A DNA stretch of 7,273 bases from Phycisphaerae bacterium. Its GTDB lineage: Bacteria; Planctomycetota; Phycisphaerae; Sedimentisphaerales; UBA12454. Under the pieces are notes generated by a model. That model worked only from the letters and a program-made list of their open reading frames with translations, did no database searches and was not told the origin of the DNA. Within the stretch, counting starts at the first letter, position 1. Every line of letters begins with the position of its first letter. The translations under genes were made by a program, and so were the position numbers. The stretch covers positions 1 through 7,273 of the forward strand of contig JAQTQF010000089.1 in NCBI GenBank assembly GCA_028712345.1, in the 5' to 3' direction. Below are positions 1 to 6,323 of the stretch, piece by piece.

Positions 1-2
1 GT

Positions 3-134
3 ATACAATTTGTTACTCTTGATGTTGACGGCTATCCGCTGCCGACCGATGAGTATCTGTGGCTGGTCGGCCAAGCTTCCAGGGGTATGCGCGGCGAAAT
101 ACCAGTAAACGCAACCAGACCGGCTCGACCTTAA
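3..134 (+). CDS. C-terminal end of an unidentified protein (partial at left edge)
   Basis: An open plus-strand frame enters from the left edge and ends at a TAA, giving 43 residues that begin IQFVTLDVDGYPLP and end NATRPARP. I do not recognise the family. It looks coding for three reasons: the codons chosen resemble those of the neighbouring genes, the residue mix (acidic and aromatic blocks, then a basic-proline tail) is protein-like, and it stops 11 bases before the ettA stop, as convergent genes often do. The other plus-strand frame open from the edge is rich in Cys and Arg and looks less natural. The minus strand here offers no convincing start after ettA. No function can be proposed from this piece; the start and most of the protein lie outside the window. 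Confidence 0.5.
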   Translation: MQFVTLDVDGYPLPTDEYLWLVGQASRGMRGEIPVNATRPARP

Positions 135-145
135 GAAGTATGGTG

Positions 146-1819
146 TTATCTCAGTTTGAGCTGCTTATATTTACTGCGGCGATGAGAGAGACGGTCCGGG
201 TTTTCTGCTTGGATTTTCTCTTCGTAAGTTGCGAAATTGCCGCAGAACCATTGTGTTTTACTGTTACCGTCAAATATCAGCAGGTGGGTGCATATCCGGT
301 CGAGAAAAAATCGGTCGTGGCTGATGACCATAGCGCAGCCCTGAAAATTGATTATCGACTGCTCAAGAACTCGCATAGTATTTACATCAAGGTCGTTTGT
401 AGGTTCATCGAGAAGCAGAAGATTTCCGCCTTTGCGGAGCATTTTCGCCAGGTGGATTCTGTTTCTCTCACCGCCTGAACATTCCGATACTTTTTTTTGC
501 TGCTGCGTACCTGAAAAATTATACTTGGCGACATACGCGCGTGAGGCCACTGAAACGCCGCCGACGATGATGGAGTCCCTACCGTCGGATATTTCCTCGA
601 ATATGGTTTTATTGTCATCTAATGCATCGCGATGCTGGTCAACATATCCGATAGATACGGTATCACCTGTTTCGATACTGCCGGAATCGGGCTTTTCCTG
701 ATTTGTTATCATTCTGAAAAGCGTTGTTTTGCCGATACCGTTAGGCCCGATGACCCCGACAATCGCGTTTGGGGACAGTTCAAACGAACAGCGGTCAAGC
801 AGCAGGTTTTCGCCGTACGCCTTGGAGACATCCTTAAAAGAGAGCACCTTGTTGCCGAGCCGCTGCCCCGTTGGTATTTGTATCAGTACTTCCGATTGTC
901 TGTCTTCTGCCGATTGGCTCGCTAATTCGGAATATGCGTTAATACGCGCCTGATTTTTTTGATTTCGAGCCTTGACGGAAGTGTTAATCCATTCCAATTC
1001 GCGGGCAAGGGTTTTTTGTCTCTGCGATTCTTTCTTCTCCATTACGCGCAGAAGTTCCGCCTTTTGCCCAAGCCATGAAGAATAGTTCCCCTCGAAAGGC
1101 AAACCTCTGCCCTTGTCAAGTTCAAGTATCCATTTTGTAATGTTGTCTAAAAAATAGCGGTCGTGAGTTGCGATAATCACTGTGCCGTGATAATCCCGCA
1201 GTGCCGTTTCGAGCCATTGAACGGTTTCTGCGTCGAGATGATTCGTCGGCTCATCGAGCAGAAGCAAATCAGGTTTTTCGAGCAGAGCTATCGATATAGC
1301 GACGCGTCTTCGCTCTCCGCCCGAAAGTTTGCTTACAGGCATATCGTCCGGCGGCAAAACCATCGCGTCCGAGACAATATCGATAAGGCGGTCGGTTTCC
1401 CATCCGTCGCAGGCGTCAATTTTATCCTGATAGCCGGCCAGATCTTCCAGCAGTTTATTCATCTGGTCGTCAGACTGCGGCTCGGCCAACTGCTCGGATA
1501 TTTTATTGAATTGTTCAATCATATCCAGAGTAGGCTTGATTGCTGTCATAAGATTTTCTCTGACAGTTTTGTCTAATTCAAGCTGAGGCTCCTGGGCGAC
1601 ATATCGCAGCTTCATTGCGGGAGCCAGTCTTGCCTCGCCCTGAAAATCCTTGTCCAGTCCCGCCATTATTTTCAACAGCGTACTTTTGCCCGAACCGTTT
1701 TCTCCTATTAAGCCTATTTTCGCGCCGTAAAAAAATGACAGCGATATATCGCGAATAACTTCCTTGCTGCCGTAACTTTTGCAAACATTGCTCATCTCAA
1801 ATATAAATTTGGGAGGCAT
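146..1819 (-). CDS. ettA: Energy-dependent translational throttle protein EttA (ABC-F ATPase)
   Basis: This is a 557-residue soluble ABC-F protein, close to the 555 or so residues of E. coli EttA and similar along its whole length. EttA binds the ribosomal E site and gates the first elongation steps according to the ATP/ADP ratio. Visible parts, in order: first ATPase domain with Walker A GENGSGKST (39-47), an inserted arm (about 95-140), signature LSGGERRR (165-172), Walker B with DEPTNHLD and catalytic Glu190, and switch His219. A basic P-site-tRNA-interaction linker follows (about 244-320). The second domain has Walker A GPNGIGKTT (358-366), signature CSGGE (447-451), DEPTNDLD with Glu472, and His501. 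There are no membrane segments, so it is not a transporter. The ATG is preceded by AAGGA about 10 bases upstream, which directly follows the stop of the polyprenyl synthase gene. The Cys in place of Leu in the second signature is unusual; everything else looks functional. Confidence 0.95.
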   Translation of the reverse strand: MPPKFIFEMSNVCKSYGSKEVIRDISLSFFYGAKIGLIGENGSGKSTLLKIMAGLDKDFQGEARLAPAMKLRYVAQEPQLELDKTVRENLMTAIKPTLDMIEQFNKISEQLAEPQSDDQMNKLLEDLAGYQDKIDACDGWETDRLIDIVSDAMVLPPDDMPVSKLSGGERRRVAISIALLEKPDLLLLDEPTNHLDAETVQWLETALRDYHGTVIIATHDRYFLDNITKWILELDKGRGLPFEGNYSSWLGQKAELLRVMEKKESQRQKTLARELEWINTSVKARNQKNQARINAYSELASQSAEDRQSEVLIQIPTGQRLGNKVLSFKDVSKAYGENLLLDRCSFELSPNAIVGVIGPNGIGKTTLFRMITNQEKPDSGSIETGDTVSIGYVDQHRDALDDNKTIFEEISDGRDSIIVGGVSVASRAYVAKYNFSGTQQQKKVSECSGGERNRIHLAKMLRKGGNLLLLDEPTNDLDVNTMRVLEQSIINFQGCAMVISHDRFFLDRICTHLLIFDGNSKTQWFCGNFATYEEKIQAENPDRLSHRRSKYKQLKLR

Positions 1820-1834
1820 ATATCGTTATTCCTT

Positions 1835-2770
1835 TTATAGTTGAACTGTAGTTGCCGAAAGGACGAGATTTTTCAGCTCCTCCTCCGCAGGCAAGTTGCC
1901 GAAACTTGCTATTTGGTCAAGAGCTTTTTGGCGATAATACTCTATCCGGGATTCAGTGTATTCAATACTTTTAGCAGCCCTGAGAGCCGCAAGGATTTTG
2001 CCTGTATCGGGCCTGTCGGAATCAAGCAGTAACATAAGTTCGTTTTTGGCTGCCGGACTTAGTTTGCTTATTGCGTAAACGATCGGCATAGTCAGAATCT
2101 TACTCTTAAAATCTCTTCCGACAGTTTTTCCCGTTTTCTCTTCGCTGCCGCAGATGTCAACAAGGTCGTCTGCTATCTGAAAGCAGATGCCGAAATTCAT
2201 TCCGGATTCATACAACCGTTCGCAAATATTTTTATCCGCTCCACAAGCCATTGCACCGAGTCGGCAGCAATCGGCAAAAAAGACAGCGGTTTTTTTTGAT
2301 ATTATCTCGATGTATTGTTCTATTGTTACGGAAAAGTCGCCGCCAAACGCGTTTTGGAGCATTTCGCCCCTGCATATAGTCTGTGCCATTTGGGCAAACA
2401 GCAAACTGATATCGCTTCTCTGTATGGTTGCGACAATTTCAAAGGCTTTGCTTAGAAGGTAATCTCCAAGCAGAACGGCAAAGTTTGCGCCCCACAAATT
2501 ATTAGCGGTCGCCCGAAATCTCCGTTTGCTTCCATCGTCTATTACATCGTCGTGCAGCAGCGTAGCGGCGTGAACCATTTCTACCACGGCGGCAAGCTTT
2601 ATATGTACGGGGTTTAATTTGCCGGCTAACTTGCCGCTCAGCAGAAGACTGCTGGCGCGAAGCATTTTTCCCTGCTGTTCTTTTAGATAATCAACAAAGG
2701 GCGCAAGTTTATCTTCGGGGCAATCGAGCCGGGCACACAGAAACTCCCTGACATCAATAATATTATACAT
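1835..2770 (-). CDS. All-trans-polyprenyl diphosphate synthase (IspB/HepT-like)
   Basis: A 311-residue prenyltransferase of the trans-isoprenyl diphosphate synthase family. It extends an allylic diphosphate with isopentenyl diphosphate, most likely to make the side chain of menaquinone or ubiquinone. The first Asp-rich motif DDVID is at 74-78 within HAATLLHDDVIDD, and the second, DDLVD, is at 201-205. Both are intact and bind Mg2+ and substrate. The residue five places before the first motif is a small Ala (69), which in this family goes with long products rather than C15 or C20. The usual GKRxRP near the N terminus is GKMLRA (34-39): Lys35 and Arg38 remain, the middle Arg is Met. The pair KT at 160-161 is also typical. 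The first ATG is chosen because the next Met is residue 36, past the conserved N-terminal helix. The ribosome-binding site is weak (AAGAA directly before ATG). Product length cannot be read from the sequence. Confidence 0.88.
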   Translation of the reverse strand: MYNIIDVREFLCARLDCPEDKLAPFVDYLKEQQGKMLRASSLLLSGKLAGKLNPVHIKLAAVVEMVHAATLLHDDVIDDGSKRRFRATANNLWGANFAVLLGDYLLSKAFEIVATIQRSDISLLFAQMAQTICRGEMLQNAFGGDFSVTIEQYIEIISKKTAVFFADCCRLGAMACGADKNICERLYESGMNFGICFQIADDLVDICGSEEKTGKTVGRDFKSKILTMPIVYAISKLSPAAKNELMLLLDSDRPDTGKILAALRAAKSIEYTESRIEYYRQKALDQIASFGNLPAEEELKNLVLSATTVQL

Positions 2771-2783
2771 TTCTTAATAGCTT

Positions 2784-2811
2784 ATTATAAAATATGGAAA
2801 AACAAAATCAA
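2784..2811 (-). promoter_or_regulatory. Candidate sigma-70-type promoter for the polyprenyl synthase-ettA pair
   Basis: Reading the minus strand, TTGATT (2806-2811) and a perfect TATAAT (2784-2789) are separated by 16 bases. Transcription would start near 2777, leaving only about 7 bases before the ATG at 2770. This fits the weak Shine-Dalgarno and suggests a nearly leaderless message. The surroundings are very AT-rich, so a chance match is possible. Confidence 0.45.
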
Positions 2812-2852
2812 AAAACCTAATAGCTGAGACAGCATAGACATAATCAATGTGG

Positions 2853-2869
2853 GAAAATAATCTATTTTC
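2853..2869. repeat. Short perfect palindrome GAAAATA-atc-TATTTTC
   Basis: Two 7-base arms are perfectly inverted around a 3-base centre, about 80 bases upstream of the synthase start. Such a site could be bound by a dimeric regulator or form a weak hairpin. In DNA this AT-rich it may be chance. Confidence 0.4.
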
Positions 2870-2942
2870 GAGCAAATATCCATATTTTTTTGTAATCGCC
2901 GCTGCCTCAACAAGACAAACATTCAGATTTGTCATTTCCGCA

Positions 2943-3150
2943 TTAAGACAACCTCTAAAAACTTGTTCTCACGAAAGTGTGGATATTATTGCCAGGAGCG
3001 AAGCGACGAATCAATCTTAATTCTTATTTTGGCGTAAGCCATCCCTAAGTGGACAAAAAACGAGATTCTTCCCCCGCCTTCGGCGGGCTCAGAATGACAG
3101 GGTACTGAGGGCTTAGAATGACAAGCCGCATTTTTAGAGATTCCCTTAAG
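2943..3150. repeat. MITE-like or multicopy intergenic repeat element
   Basis: The stretch is framed by 12-base terminal inverted repeats that differ at one base: AACCTCTAAAAA at 2950-2961 against the complement of 3131-3142. Outside these, TTAAG occurs at 2943-2947 and again at 3146-3150, possibly a 5-base target duplication, although 2-3 bases separate it from the inverted repeats. Inside are TGGC-GTAA-GCCA (3030-3041), the hairpin CCCGCC-TTC-GGCGGG (3073-3087), two near-identical words CTCAGAATGACAG and CTTAGAATGACAA (3088-3100 and 3112-3124), and GGAGCGAAGCGACGAA (2995-3010). The words GAGATTCTTC, GCGAAGCGACGAA and CAGAATGACA are, from memory, typical of dispersed intergenic repeats in various bacterial genomes. 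There is no transposase, so any movement would depend on one elsewhere. The boundaries are my reading and may be off by several bases. Confidence 0.5.
3073..3087. repeat. GC-rich hairpin inside the repeat element
   Basis: CCCGCC and GGCGGG form a perfect 6-base-pair stem around TTC. Read on the minus strand, a run of six T (3055-3060) follows only after about 12 bases, too far for a standard intrinsic terminator. It may still stop or protect the 3' end of the ferredoxin transcript. Confidence 0.6.
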
Positions 3151-3189
3151 TATAGGATAACAAAATGCTGGACAAACTTTAAGACGGTT

Positions 3190-4581
3190 TTAGAATCTCC
3201 ATTTGACAATTGCCAAGGCTAAAATGCCCCAGTAAAAGAGCGTTCCCAAAAGCAGGACGGTTTTTGCGCCGATATTATACTTCTGCATAGCGGCGGATTT
3301 GCGAAGAATCAGGAGAGTAACCGCAAACACCGCCAACGCGACAACTACCCATATATAATTTGCTATAGGGTCCAGCGTCTTAAGTATGGATGCATCTACC
3401 GTTATAGTCTTGTCGTATATCCCCTTTGCTGCCTCAACGCCTTTCGGCTCGGATAAGGCATATTTGAAAAACGGCACTCGCGAGGCCATTTTGAATATTC
3501 CTTTGACCGCATGGGTGCAGGCAATCGTAGGCAGCAGCAGAAGTCCGAAAGCCCCTGCAATACTGCCGAAACTTTCCTTTGAGAACAGCTTTGTCAGCAT
3601 TACGGTTATTAAAAACAGCAGGGCGGGCAGCACTATAAACAGCACCGTTCCTTCCAGCAGGTTCGCCGTAAGAGCGGTTGTTTTAAAACTGCCGGCTATT
3701 GTTTCCGGAAGCCACATCAGAATCTTTTTAGTAACCGCCCATTCCGGAAGAATGTCATATATTACGAATGCACCCACCAGCATAATACAACCCACCTCGG
3801 CGGCCTGCAGCTTAGTCTGACCGAAAAAATCGGCAAACGGCTTCCTGAAGGAAAACTGCAGATTATTGTTTGGACATACTTTCAGGCATTGCGTACACAG
3901 GAGACAGTCGCGATTGTCGCTGATTTTCGCAGGGTAGAGGTTGCTTGTACAGGAGCGATTGATGAGATTGTAGTCATTGTCCTTTGCTATGCAATCTTTT
4001 GTATTGCACGCTGTGCATATCGATAAATCATTTGCCCGCCACTTGAAGATTGAAACGAATGAATACAGACCGAGCAGATGGGCTATCGGGCAAATATAGC
4101 TGCAAAACGCCCGCTTCTCGAATATTAAACTGGTCAGCAAAACTGCTCCAAACAGCGCAAGCAGATAAACAGCCATTCTGTTCGGCACCCGATGTATTCC
4201 AAAACCGTACATCCCTACAATCAGGACAACCGCATATAAAATACTTATGACCCATCTGCTTTTTAGTATATTTGGAACTTGCCGCTTAAGTCCAACCTTT
4301 ACGGTTATCGCAGAAACCAACTCCATCGGGCAGACCATACACCATACGCGCCCAAGCAAAACTGCGGAAAGCAGCATTAACGGCCACCAGTACGACCAGA
4401 CAAGCAAATTCGCCAGATTCGTATTTCGCAGCACTTTAGCGAAAGACATATCATTTGTTTCAATACCCAGTCCGCCTGCGATAATCAGGCAGAAAGCACC
4501 GAGCATTACGATTTGAGGTACAAGCGGAAACCAGCGAGAGGCCAATAAAGCACGCAGCCATTTAATTTTCAGCAAGTTCAT
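3190..4581 (-). CDS. Multi-pass membrane protein with two [4Fe-4S] motifs (NapH/NosR/CcoG-like polyferredoxin)
   Basis: A 463-residue integral membrane electron-transfer protein. The N-terminal part has hydrophobic segments at about 18-40, 57-78, 108-128 and 135-153. It also has the two family Cys motifs, CMVCP (81-85) after GRVW and CSYICP (160-165), as in NapH, NosR and CcoG. A cytoplasmic-type ferredoxin section follows: C189-x2-C192-x4-C197 with C211, then the textbook C226-x2-C229-x2-C232-x3-C236-P. The C-terminal 220 residues add about five more hydrophobic segments (about 258-278, 308-332, 338-356, 408-428, 440-460). I do not recognise this part. It lacks the periplasmic FMN-binding domain of NosR, is far longer than NapH, and has no CcoG-type C-terminal domain that I can see. 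It probably passes electrons between the quinone pool and an unknown partner. AGGAG lies 7 bases before the ATG, making the start secure. The porin gene upstream is a likely functional neighbour. Confidence 0.82.
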   Translation of the reverse strand: MNLLKIKWLRALLASRWFPLVPQIVMLGAFCLIIAGGLGIETNDMSFAKVLRNTNLANLLVWSYWWPLMLLSAVLLGRVWCMVCPMELVSAITVKVGLKRQVPNILKSRWVISILYAVVLIVGMYGFGIHRVPNRMAVYLLALFGAVLLTSLIFEKRAFCSYICPIAHLLGLYSFVSIFKWRANDLSICTACNTKDCIAKDNDYNLINRSCTSNLYPAKISDNRDCLLCTQCLKVCPNNNLQFSFRKPFADFFGQTKLQAAEVGCIMLVGAFVIYDILPEWAVTKKILMWLPETIAGSFKTTALTANLLEGTVLFIVLPALLFLITVMLTKLFSKESFGSIAGAFGLLLLPTIACTHAVKGIFKMASRVPFFKYALSEPKGVEAAKGIYDKTITVDASILKTLDPIANYIWVVVALAVFAVTLLILRKSAAMQKYNIGAKTVLLLGTLFYWGILALAIVKWRF

Positions 4582-4732
4582 ACTATTACTCCTGACTTAT
4601 AGTTTACCTTACCTTACGCCTTAAACAACAGAAACTGTCGTTTCTACATTCCCAGCCTGTCGCAAGGTTATGGCGAGACAGGCGGCCGCAGCCGTGAAAG
4701 TCCAATAGCTGGTAATTGATAACTTTTTCTTG
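4582..4732. other. 151-base gap with two stem-loops and a pentamer repeat
   Basis: Between the porin stop and the ferredoxin start are two inverted repeats. One is GCCTGTC/GACAGGC (4655-4661 and 4677-4683, 15-base loop). The other is AGAAAC-TGTC-GTTTCT (4630-4645, perfect 6-base arms). A threefold pentamer, TTACC TTACC TTACG, lies at 4604-4618 on the plus strand. Neither hairpin is followed by a T run on the minus strand, so they look more like RNA processing or stabilising structures than terminators. The two genes may be read together with unequal output. Confidence 0.5.
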
Positions 4733-6088
4733 TTACCAAGTCCAAATCAGATTGTATCTTAGTAATATTGCAGGGTCATTTGCGCTGTTATTATAGAAAT
4801 TACCCGGACAGAACATCTCGGCTTCCAGTTGGTGTTTTATATGTTCACTGGCTGTGTAAACAATCTGCACTCTGGGCAATTGGCCGCGGAAAATGCCGCT
4901 TCTGCTCAAAGCGCCTGTTCCGCCTGCCGCAGTGTTTTCATCGGCGAACAGCAGACTGTAACTGCATCGCATCTCGGTTTTCTCGGTCAGCATAGTTACC
5001 CATTCGACATAGCCCCTGTGCATATTGGAACTGTCGGCGCTTCTGCCGTCAAGACCGTCTATGCCGCCCTGATACAACGCGCTCCAGGTATCGATTCGTC
5101 CCCAGCCTTTGTCGAAGTTTTTATTTATATCATCATTACCTGACAGATATTCATAGCCGAGAATTATCCTGTTTTTCTTTTCATCGTTGAAATTGTAAAT
5201 CAACTGATTATTCGTTCCAAAAGCGGCAAGGCTTCTGCCGTTTTTATGCCCAAACTGCGGAGCAAATTCCATACAGTACTGCCAGTTATCGTCGAGCCTG
5301 CCGTACTTCATCATACCGAGTGTATAAATCTCGCCTTCAGAACCGGTGGCTCTTGTCCGCTTGGTATCATGCTGGTAAATGAAGTAGAAATCAATACCGG
5401 CATCCTTACCCTGCTTCTTGGCTAAATACAATATCCCCCCCTGTTCGTCCTGCTCGGAAAAATCGTCATCCCTGTCGTTAAAAGGCTGCAATAGTTTCGC
5501 GCTGTCGGCGTGATTGCTGACTAAAACCAAATCTGCCGTTACATCATCGTCAAGTTTATATGTAAATCGCAGGGCGTCAAAAAATCCCGTCCGACCCCCG
5601 TCAAGAGCGGTGCCGTCGCTAATCAGCCAGCTGCTGCCGAGCTTTAAATCCTGTCTGCCGGCTACAATCGTCAATGGCATATCGAATGCGTTGCGCCATG
5701 TGAAATTCAGCCGGTCAAAAAGTAATTCATGCCGGGTTAATTGCTTGTTCATTGAAGGCGGACGGACATAATATCGCGGCTCGCCTGCAAGACGAATATT
5801 AAAATCAAGGTCGTCGTTAATCTTTACCTTTACCGGAAATCTTATGCGAATTCTGCCGTCAATTCTGTCGTGTCCGACTTGCTTTCTATTGAGATTTCTT
5901 GCATCATCGTATTCAGCGCGAAGTCTCACTTCCAAACCAAGCTCCAGCCAGTCGGTCGGATGCTTGAAATCTTTTTCTTTTATAGGGGCTTCCTCAGTAT
6001 AGGAACCTTTTACTAATCCGCGTGCCGGCTGACAAAACGCTAAAAAGACCATCCCGGCGATCATTAAACAGAGTACTTTCCCTTTCAT
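4733..6088 (-). CDS. Alginate-export-family outer-membrane beta-barrel porin
   Basis: A 451-residue outer-membrane protein. Residues 1-24 form a signal peptide: basic start MKGKVL, hydrophobic core, and probable cleavage after PARG. The rest is alternating amphipathic strands rich in Asp, Asn, Arg and Tyr. Typical pieces are WLELGLEVRLRAEYDDA near the mature start, IDGRIRIRFPV, a VAGRQDLKLG segment, and a final aromatic strand ending in LIWTW. These features match the alginate_exp porin group (AlgE-like), many of whose members have nothing to do with alginate, so the substrate is open. The frame extends upstream to a TTG at 6118. The ATG at 6088 is preferred because AAGGAG (6095-6100) sits 6 bases before it and the signal peptide then starts at once. 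The membrane ferredoxin gene follows downstream, suggesting entry of a small anion or other substrate for a periplasmic redox process; that link is inference. Confidence 0.8.
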   Translation of the reverse strand: MKGKVLCLMIAGMVFLAFCQPARGLVKGSYTEEAPIKEKDFKHPTDWLELGLEVRLRAEYDDARNLNRKQVGHDRIDGRIRIRFPVKVKINDDLDFNIRLAGEPRYYVRPPSMNKQLTRHELLFDRLNFTWRNAFDMPLTIVAGRQDLKLGSSWLISDGTALDGGRTGFFDALRFTYKLDDDVTADLVLVSNHADSAKLLQPFNDRDDDFSEQDEQGGILYLAKKQGKDAGIDFYFIYQHDTKRTRATGSEGEIYTLGMMKYGRLDDNWQYCMEFAPQFGHKNGRSLAAFGTNNQLIYNFNDEKKNRIILGYEYLSGNDDINKNFDKGWGRIDTWSALYQGGIDGLDGRSADSSNMHRGYVEWVTMLTEKTEMRCSYSLLFADENTAAGGTGALSRSGIFRGQLPRVQIVYTASEHIKHQLEAEMFCPGNFYNNSANDPAILLRYNLIWTW

Positions 6089-6094
6089 CAAAAA

Positions 6095-6100
6095 CTCCTT
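6095..6100 (-). promoter_or_regulatory. Strong ribosome-binding site fixing the porin start
   Basis: AAGGAG on the minus strand lies 6 bases before the ATG at 6088. It decides against the TTG 30 bases upstream, because an initiating ribosome would use this site. Confidence 0.8.
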
Positions 6101-6220
6101 AAATAAAGTAAGAACCAAAAAAGTCTCGTTATATGGCGATTTTCGTGCAACCGAAATCTAATGTTTTTTCCTGGTTACGGGTAGATTCTGTATTTAAAAA
6201 CATTACGGCCAATAGTCGGT

Positions 6221-6248
6221 ATGATATAAAAACATAAACGAGTTGCAA
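6221..6248 (-). promoter_or_regulatory. Candidate promoter for the porin gene
   Basis: On the minus strand TTGCAA (6243-6248, 4 of 6 to the -35 consensus) and TATCAT (6221-6226, 5 of 6 to the -10 consensus) are 16 bases apart. Transcription would begin near 6214 and leave a leader of about 125 bases. I recognise no riboswitch in that leader; it has only a weak TTTCG/CGAAA inverted repeat (6141-6156). Confidence 0.3.
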
Positions 6249-6270
6249 GGGAAAATGTAAATATTATGAG

Positions 6271-6306
6271 GCATTTAGTATTTTGTAGCCCTTATGTCCT
6301 AAATGC
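6271..6306 (-). terminator. Inverted repeat just after the aminotransferase gene, possible transcript-end structure
   Basis: GCATTTAG (6271-6278) and CTAAATGC (6299-6306) form a perfect 8-base stem with a 20-base loop, 17 bases past the stop codon of the aminotransferase gene. The sequence after it on the minus strand is AT-rich but lacks a clean T run, so a Rho-independent terminator is not proven. A transcript-stabilising hairpin or operator is equally possible. Confidence 0.35.
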
Positions 6307-6323
6307 TGTATGCTATTAAAAAA

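Larger units (their letters stand above)
2771..3189. other. 419-base intergenic region: AT-rich promoter half plus repeat-element half
   Basis: No credible gene lies here on either strand. The part from 2771 to about 2940 is AT-rich and holds the synthase promoter candidate and several inverted repeats: AAAATATGG/CCATATTTT (2789-2797 and 2880-2888), GAAAATA-atc-TATTTTC (2853-2869) and GACAAA/TTTGTC (2914-2919 and 2928-2933). The part from about 2943 to 3150 has a different composition, with GC-rich hairpins and duplicated words, and looks like an inserted or multicopy repeat. The last 40 bases follow the stop codon of the membrane ferredoxin gene and show no textbook terminator. Confidence 0.7.

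Noticed and set aside
59..478. Plus-strand open frame of 139 codons
   Set aside because: It lies almost wholly antisense to ettA, its translation has no family features, and it starts inside the frame of the left-edge coding tail.
2986..3042. An 18-residue minus-strand reading frame (MAYAKIRIKIDSS...) inside the repeat element
   Set aside because: It is too short, has no ribosome-binding site that I can see, and is made of repeat words, so it is likely chance.
3055..3087. Intrinsic terminator made from the GC hairpin and the T run on the minus strand
   Set aside because: About 12 bases separate stem and T run; standard terminators have them adjacent, so I list it only as a hairpin.
2771..3189. 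tRNA or small structured RNA gene in the longest gap
   Set aside because: I could not find a cloverleaf, a TTCGA-type T loop with matching stems, or a riboswitch core.
3386..3820. Plus-strand open frame of 144 codons opposite the membrane ferredoxin
   Set aside because: It is an antisense shadow: the minus-strand protein has clear Cys motifs and a good ribosome-binding site, while this frame has neither.
4733..6088. Lipoprotein signal (LAFC) in the porin leader
   Set aside because: Phe directly before Cys does not fit a lipobox, and the beta-barrel with a terminal Trp points to an ordinary signal peptide.
6089..6118. TTG start that would add 10 residues to the porin
   Set aside because: The added residues include the ribosome-binding site itself, and the ATG at 6088 starts the signal peptide directly.
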